Of a DNA stretch of 64,000 nucleotides, positions 60,265-64,000 are shown one piece after another (position 1 is the stretch's first letter; each line of letters opens with the position of its first letter). The stretch spans positions 1 through 64,000 of the forward strand of contig JAFXFC010000010.1 of the NCBI GenBank assembly GCA_017513525.1, written 5' to 3'. This DNA comes from Clostridia bacterium (GTDB lineage Bacteria; Bacillota; Clostridia; Oscillospirales; Acutalibacteraceae). The translations under genes and the position numbers were made by a program. The notes beneath the pieces were generated by a model that worked only from the letters and a program-made list of their open reading frames with translations, was not told where the DNA came from and did not search any database.

Positions 60265-60294
60265 ATTTTAACACTAAATGTATCTGTTTGTCAA
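60265..60294 (-). promoter_or_regulatory. Promoter of the rpsL-rpsG-fusA-tuf operon
   Basis: TTGACA (60294-60289), 18-base spacer, TAAAAT (60270-60265) on the minus strand. It lies upstream of the hairpin at 60202-60232, so transcripts begin with a leader of about 90 bases containing a terminator. Confidence 0.65.
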
Positions 60295-60342
60295 CACCTT
60301 TTACAAGAAAAATACATCATTTTCGTTAAAATTATCCAAACT

Positions 60343-63300
60343 TTACTCTGTCTCTATTGTTTCGTCTGAATTTTTAGTAATTCCGACATTTGAATAGCAT
60401 CTCATACCTGTTCCCGAAGGAAGAAGTTTACCGATGATAACATTTTCTTTAAGACCCATAAGAGGATCGACCTTGCCCTTGATAGCTGCATCTGTAAGGA
60501 CTCTTGTTGTTTCCTGGAAGGAAGCAGCGGAAAGGAATGAATCTGTTGCAAGAGATGCCTTTGTAATACCGAGAAGAACGGGCTCATATGTTGCTTCCAT
60601 AGCAACTGTGCCTTCAGCTGCAGCTTTTTCTCTTACAGCCGCATTTGCCTTCTTGAAGTCTGTCTTTTCGATAACAGCACCGGGAAGAAGGTCTGTCATA
60701 CCTGACTCAGCAACCTTTACCTTACGCATCATCTGACGAACGATAACTTCAATATGCTTATCGTTAACATCAACACCCTGTGTACGGTATGTTCTCTGAA
60801 CTTCACGGATAAGATAATTATGAACAGCTTCTACGCCGAGTATTTCAAGTACATCGTGGGGATTTATTGAACCTTCGGTAAGCTCACGGCCTTTTTCTAC
60901 TACATCGCCTTCCTGTACGGTTCTTCTGTAGCCGTAAGGAATGGTGTATTCATCTCTGCCGTCTTCACCTGTGATAACGATATTCTGAGCACCCTTCTTG
61001 CCTTCTGCATAAGAAACGGTACCGCCGATTCTTGCAAGGATAGCAAGTGTCTTGGGCTTTCTTGCTTCAAAGAGTTCTTCAACTCTGGGAAGACCCTGTG
61101 TAATATCAGCTGTGGTAGTAACACCACCGGTGTGGAAGGTTCTCATGGTAAGCTGTGTACCGGGTTCACCGATGGACTGTGCGGCAATGATACCGACAGC
61201 TTCACCGATAGATACTGAACGACCTGTTGCAAGGTTTCTGCCGTAGCATCTTCTGCAAACACCCTGAGAAGCATCACAAGTAAGAAGAGAACGGATTGTA
61301 ACCTTTTTGAAGCCTGCATTAACGATCTTCTTGGCATCAGCTTCTGTGAGCATATGGTCTTTATCCATAACGAGCTCGCCGTTGTCATCCTTAAGATCAT
61401 CAAGAAGATATCTGCCGGTAAGTCTTTCAACAAGACCTTCGATTACATTATCCTCATCACCGTAAATATCGGACACTTCAAGTCCCTCTGTGCAGCCGCA
61501 GTCATCTTCACGGATAATAACTTCCTGAGAAACGTCAACAAGACGACGGGTAAGGTAACCTGAGTCAGCAGTACGAAGAGCTGTATCTGCAAGACCTTTA
61601 CGGGCACCACGGGATGAAATAAAGTATTCAATAATATTAAGACCTTCTCTGTAGTTAGCCTTAATGGGAATTTCAATCGTCTGACCTGAGGTGTTAGCAA
61701 TAAGTCCACGCATACCTGCAAGCTGGTTAAGCTGTGAAGCACTACCACGGGCACCTGAGTGAATCATCATATGAATGGGGTTTGTTGCTGTGTCAAGATT
61801 ATTCTTAAGTTCAGCAGAAACCTTATTTGTGCATTCTGTCCAGACCTTGATAACTGCACTTGAACGGTCTGTGTCACTGTAAAGACCGCGGCGGTAATAC
61901 TTCATGATCTCATCGATCTTAGCCTGAGCTTCTGCAAGGAATTCCTTTTTCTTTTCGGGAATGATTGCATCGAAAACGGAAACAGTAATACCGCTTCGTG
62001 TTGAATATCTGTATCCCTGGTTTTTAATTTTATCAAGAACATCTGCTGCAAGATTGGTGCCGTGAACAGCAATACATCTTTCGATTATCTTGCCGAGGCT
62101 CTTCTTTTCAACAAGGAAGTCTACTTCCATAGCAACCATACTTGCGGGGTCAGAAGGATCTCTTGTAACAAATCCGAGGTCCTGAGGAACGGGTCTGTTA
62201 AAGATGACCTTACCGAGGGTAGTAGGAATAATAGCAGTGTATTCTTTTCCGTCAACTACCTTTGTAAAGCGGATCTTAATGGGAGCGTGAAGTCCGAGAT
62301 CGCCTTCTTCATAAGCCATAACAGCTTCGTTTTCATCTTTATATACATGACCTGAACCGGGTTCTGTATCTCTTACGGTTGTAAGATAGTAGGAACCGAG
62401 AACCATGTCCTGTGTAGGAACAGTAACGGGCTTTCCGTCTGAGGGCTTAAGAAGGTTATTTGCAGCAAGCATCAAAAATCTTGCTTCAGCCTGTGCTTCA
62501 GCGGAAAGAGGTACATGAACAGCCATCTGGTCGCCGTCAAAGTCAGCATTGAAAGCTGTACATACAAGGGGATGAAGCTTGATAGCTCTGCCTTCAACAA
62601 GAATGGGCTCGAATGCCTGAATACCGAGTCTGTGAAGAGTAGGAGCACGGTTAAGCATAACGGGGTGATCCTTGATAACGGTTTCAAGAGCATCCCATAC
62701 TTCGGGACCTGCCTTGTCAACCATCTTTCTTGCATTCTTGATATTCTTGGAAACATCAATTTCAACAAGACGCTTCATAACGAAGGGCTTAAAGAGTTCA
62801 AGAGCCATTTCCTTGGGAAGACCGCACTGATATATTTTAAGTTCGGGACCGACAACGATAACGGAACGGCCTGAATAGTCAACACGCTTACCGAGAAGGT
62901 TCTGACGGAAACGTCCCTGCTTACCTTTAAGCATATCGGAAAGTGACTTAAGAGGTCTGTTGTTAGGACCTGTAACAGGTCTGCCTCTTCTGCCGTTGTC
63001 TATAAGTGCATCAACAGCTTCCTGAAGCATTCTCTTCTCGTTTCTTACGATAATTTCGGGAGAACCGAGTTCGATAAGCTTCTTAAGTCTGTTATTTCTG
63101 TTGATAACTCTTCTGTAAAGATCATTAAGGTCACTTGTTGCGAATCTGCCGCCGTCAAGCTGAACCATAGGACGGATATCCGGAGGAATTACGGGAACTA
63201 CATCAAGGATCATCCATTCGGGACGGTTACCTGAAGCACGGAATGCCTCAACGACCTCAAGACGCTTGAGAAGACGGGTCTTTTTCTGACCTACAGCTGT

Positions 63301-63933
63301 TTCAAGCTCTGTACGAAGATCTGTTGCCAGAACTTCAACATCAATTTCAGCGAGAAGCTCTTTGATTGCTTCTGCACCCATTTTAGCAACGAATGCATCT
63401 GCATCATACTTCTCTACCATATCATCATATTCCTTATCGGAAATGATCTGGTATTTATCGAGGGGGGTATCTCCGCCGTCGATAACAATATACTTTGCAT
63501 AATAGAGAACCTTATCAAGATCACGGGGAGAAATATCAAGCATAAGACCGATTCTTGAAGGAATTCCCTTGAAGTACCAGATGTGAGATACGGGACAAGC
63601 AAGCTCAATATGTCCCATTCTCTCACGGCGTACCTTTGCTTTTGTTACCTTAACGCCGCAGCGTTCACAGGTCTTTCCCTTGAAACGGATTCTCTTATAT
63701 TTACCGCAGTGACACTCCCAGTCCTTTGTAGGTCCGAATATCTTTTCGCAGAAAAGACCGTCCTTTTCGGGCTTGAGTGTTCTGTAGTTTATGGTTTCAG
63801 GCTTTTTTACCTCACCGTAAGACCACTCTCTGATCTTATCGGGAGAAGCAAGGCCTACTTTAATGGACTCAAAGTTGAGTTCATTATAGTTTTCTTCTGT
63901 ATATCTTTTAACAGTTACTGCACCTTCACTCAT
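60343..63933 (-). CDS. rpoC: RNA polymerase beta' subunit
   Basis: 1196 residues. The zinc-binding motif [20 protein letters not shown] near 60-80, the active-site loop [16 protein letters not shown] near 445, and [21 protein letters not shown] near 935 are invariant features. It forms the catalytic site with RpoB. The start is the ATG at 63933 with AAGGAGC about 10 bases upstream. It lies 28 bases after the rpoB stop, the universal rpoBC arrangement. Confidence 0.99.
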   Translation of the reverse strand: MSEGAVTVKRYTEENYNELNFESIKVGLASPDKIREWSYGEVKKPETINYRTLKPEKDGLFCEKIFGPTKDWECHCGKYKRIRFKGKTCERCGVKVTKAKVRRERMGHIELACPVSHIWYFKGIPSRIGLMLDISPRDLDKVLYYAKYIVIDGGDTPLDKYQIISDKEYDDMVEKYDADAFVAKMGAEAIKELLAEIDVEVLATDLRTELETAVGQKKTRLLKRLEVVEAFRASGNRPEWMILDVVPVIPPDIRPMVQLDGGRFATSDLNDLYRRVINRNNRLKKLIELGSPEIIVRNEKRMLQEAVDALIDNGRRGRPVTGPNNRPLKSLSDMLKGKQGRFRQNLLGKRVDYSGRSVIVVGPELKIYQCGLPKEMALELFKPFVMKRLVEIDVSKNIKNARKMVDKAGPEVWDALETVIKDHPVMLNRAPTLHRLGIQAFEPILVEGRAIKLHPLVCTAFNADFDGDQMAVHVPLSAEAQAEARFLMLAANNLLKPSDGKPVTVPTQDMVLGSYYLTTVRDTEPGSGHVYKDENEAVMAYEEGDLGLHAPIKIRFTKVVDGKEYTAIIPTTLGKVIFNRPVPQDLGFVTRDPSDPASMVAMEVDFLVEKKSLGKIIERCIAVHGTNLAADVLDKIKNQGYRYSTRSGITVSVFDAIIPEKKKEFLAEAQAKIDEIMKYYRRGLYSDTDRSSAVIKVWTECTNKVSAELKNNLDTATNPIHMMIHSGARGSASQLNQLAGMRGLIANTSGQTIEIPIKANYREGLNIIEYFISSRGARKGLADTALRTADSGYLTRRLVDVSQEVIIREDDCGCTEGLEVSDIYGDEDNVIEGLVERLTGRYLLDDLKDDNGELVMDKDHMLTEADAKKIVNAGFKKVTIRSLLTCDASQGVCRRCYGRNLATGRSVSIGEAVGIIAAQSIGEPGTQLTMRTFHTGGVTTTADITQGLPRVEELFEARKPKTLAILARIGGTVSYAEGKKGAQNIVITGEDGRDEYTIPYGYRRTVQEGDVVEKGRELTEGSINPHDVLEILGVEAVHNYLIREVQRTYRTQGVDVNDKHIEVIVRQMMRKVKVAESGMTDLLPGAVIEKTDFKKANAAVREKAAAEGTVAMEATYEPVLLGITKASLATDSFLSAASFQETTRVLTDAAIKGKVDPLMGLKENVIIGKLLPSGTGMRCYSNVGITKNSDETIETE

Positions 63934-63961
63934 TTATCAGCAGCTCCTTCATATAGTTTTA

Positions 63962-64000
63962 TCAGAAATCTTCGCTATCCTCATAACCATCGGGCATAAA
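63962..64000 (-). CDS. rpoB: RNA polymerase beta subunit, last 12 codons (rest beyond window)
   Basis: Reading from the right edge, twelve codons (FMPDGYEDSEDF) end in TGA at 63962. The acidic tail and the position 28 bases before rpoC identify it as the end of rpoB; the short length gives no independent evidence. Confidence 0.7.
   Translation of the reverse strand, partial: FMPDGYEDSEDF

Overview
The window looks like a chromosomal segment of an anaerobic, spore-forming Bacillota (class Clostridia, probably a gut Oscillospirales/Ruminococcaceae-type organism). Reasons: low to moderate G+C, strong AGGAGG-type ribosome binding sites, T-box riboswitches, ferredoxin-linked 2-oxoacid oxidoreductase, a BofA sporulation protein, and the usual Firmicutes gene orders (nusB-xseAB-ispA-dxs-tlyA-nadK-argR-recN; glmU-pth-mfd; rpoBC-rpsL-rpsG-fusA-tuf). 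No tRNA, rRNA, CRISPR array, phage or IS transposase was recognised.

Layout. 1-3137: the N-terminal 1045 residues of a secreted RHS/YD-repeat protein running off the left edge. 3369-5048: a ketopantoate-reductase-like gene divergent from a gamma carbonic anhydrase. 5089-16108 (minus): a twelve-gene housekeeping operon from nusB to a NUDIX hydrolase, with four junctions that overlap by exactly 8 bases. 16312-18792: an esterase and a membrane-anchored M20 peptidase. 18911-29001: two adjacent T-box operons (below). 29077-30547: ferredoxin-thioredoxin reductase-like protein, thioredoxin and a GH43-like enzyme. 30616-30986: a non-coding element with terminal inverted repeats and a ladder of hairpins. 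31005-37757: a 2250-residue secreted MBG/YDG-repeat protein. 38059-47330 (plus): glmU-pth-mfd-comEC-holA-rnmV. 47377-55624: envelope, transport and regulatory genes (APC permease, MscL, lipoprotein, membrane XRE regulator, ABC-F, ManA, BofA). 55696-64000 (minus): tuf, fusA, rpsG, rpsL, rpoC and the last codons of rpoB.

The most interesting metabolic region is 18911-29001. One operon has a T-box whose best specifier reading is ATC (Ile) and encodes an XRE-cupin-acyl-CoA synthetase fusion, a MinD-like ATPase and the four subunits of a 2-oxoacid:ferredoxin oxidoreductase. The second has a T-box that reads CTC (Leu) and encodes a LeuA-like protein that lacks the catalytic and metal-binding motifs but keeps the leucine-binding regulatory domain, and a TIM-barrel/acyl-CoA synthetase fusion. 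Amino-acid-starvation control suggests a biosynthetic job: activating branched short-chain acids to CoA esters and reductively carboxylating them to the 2-oxoacid precursors of branched-chain amino acids. That pathway assignment is inference.

The most unusual non-coding structure is at 30775-30945. Four 9-base linkers on the left have four complementary linkers on the right, in nested order, with a small perfect hairpin between each successive pair, so the strand can fold into stacked four-way junctions. It lies inside a 371-bp segment bounded by imperfect 13-bp inverted repeats, which suggests a non-autonomous mobile element.
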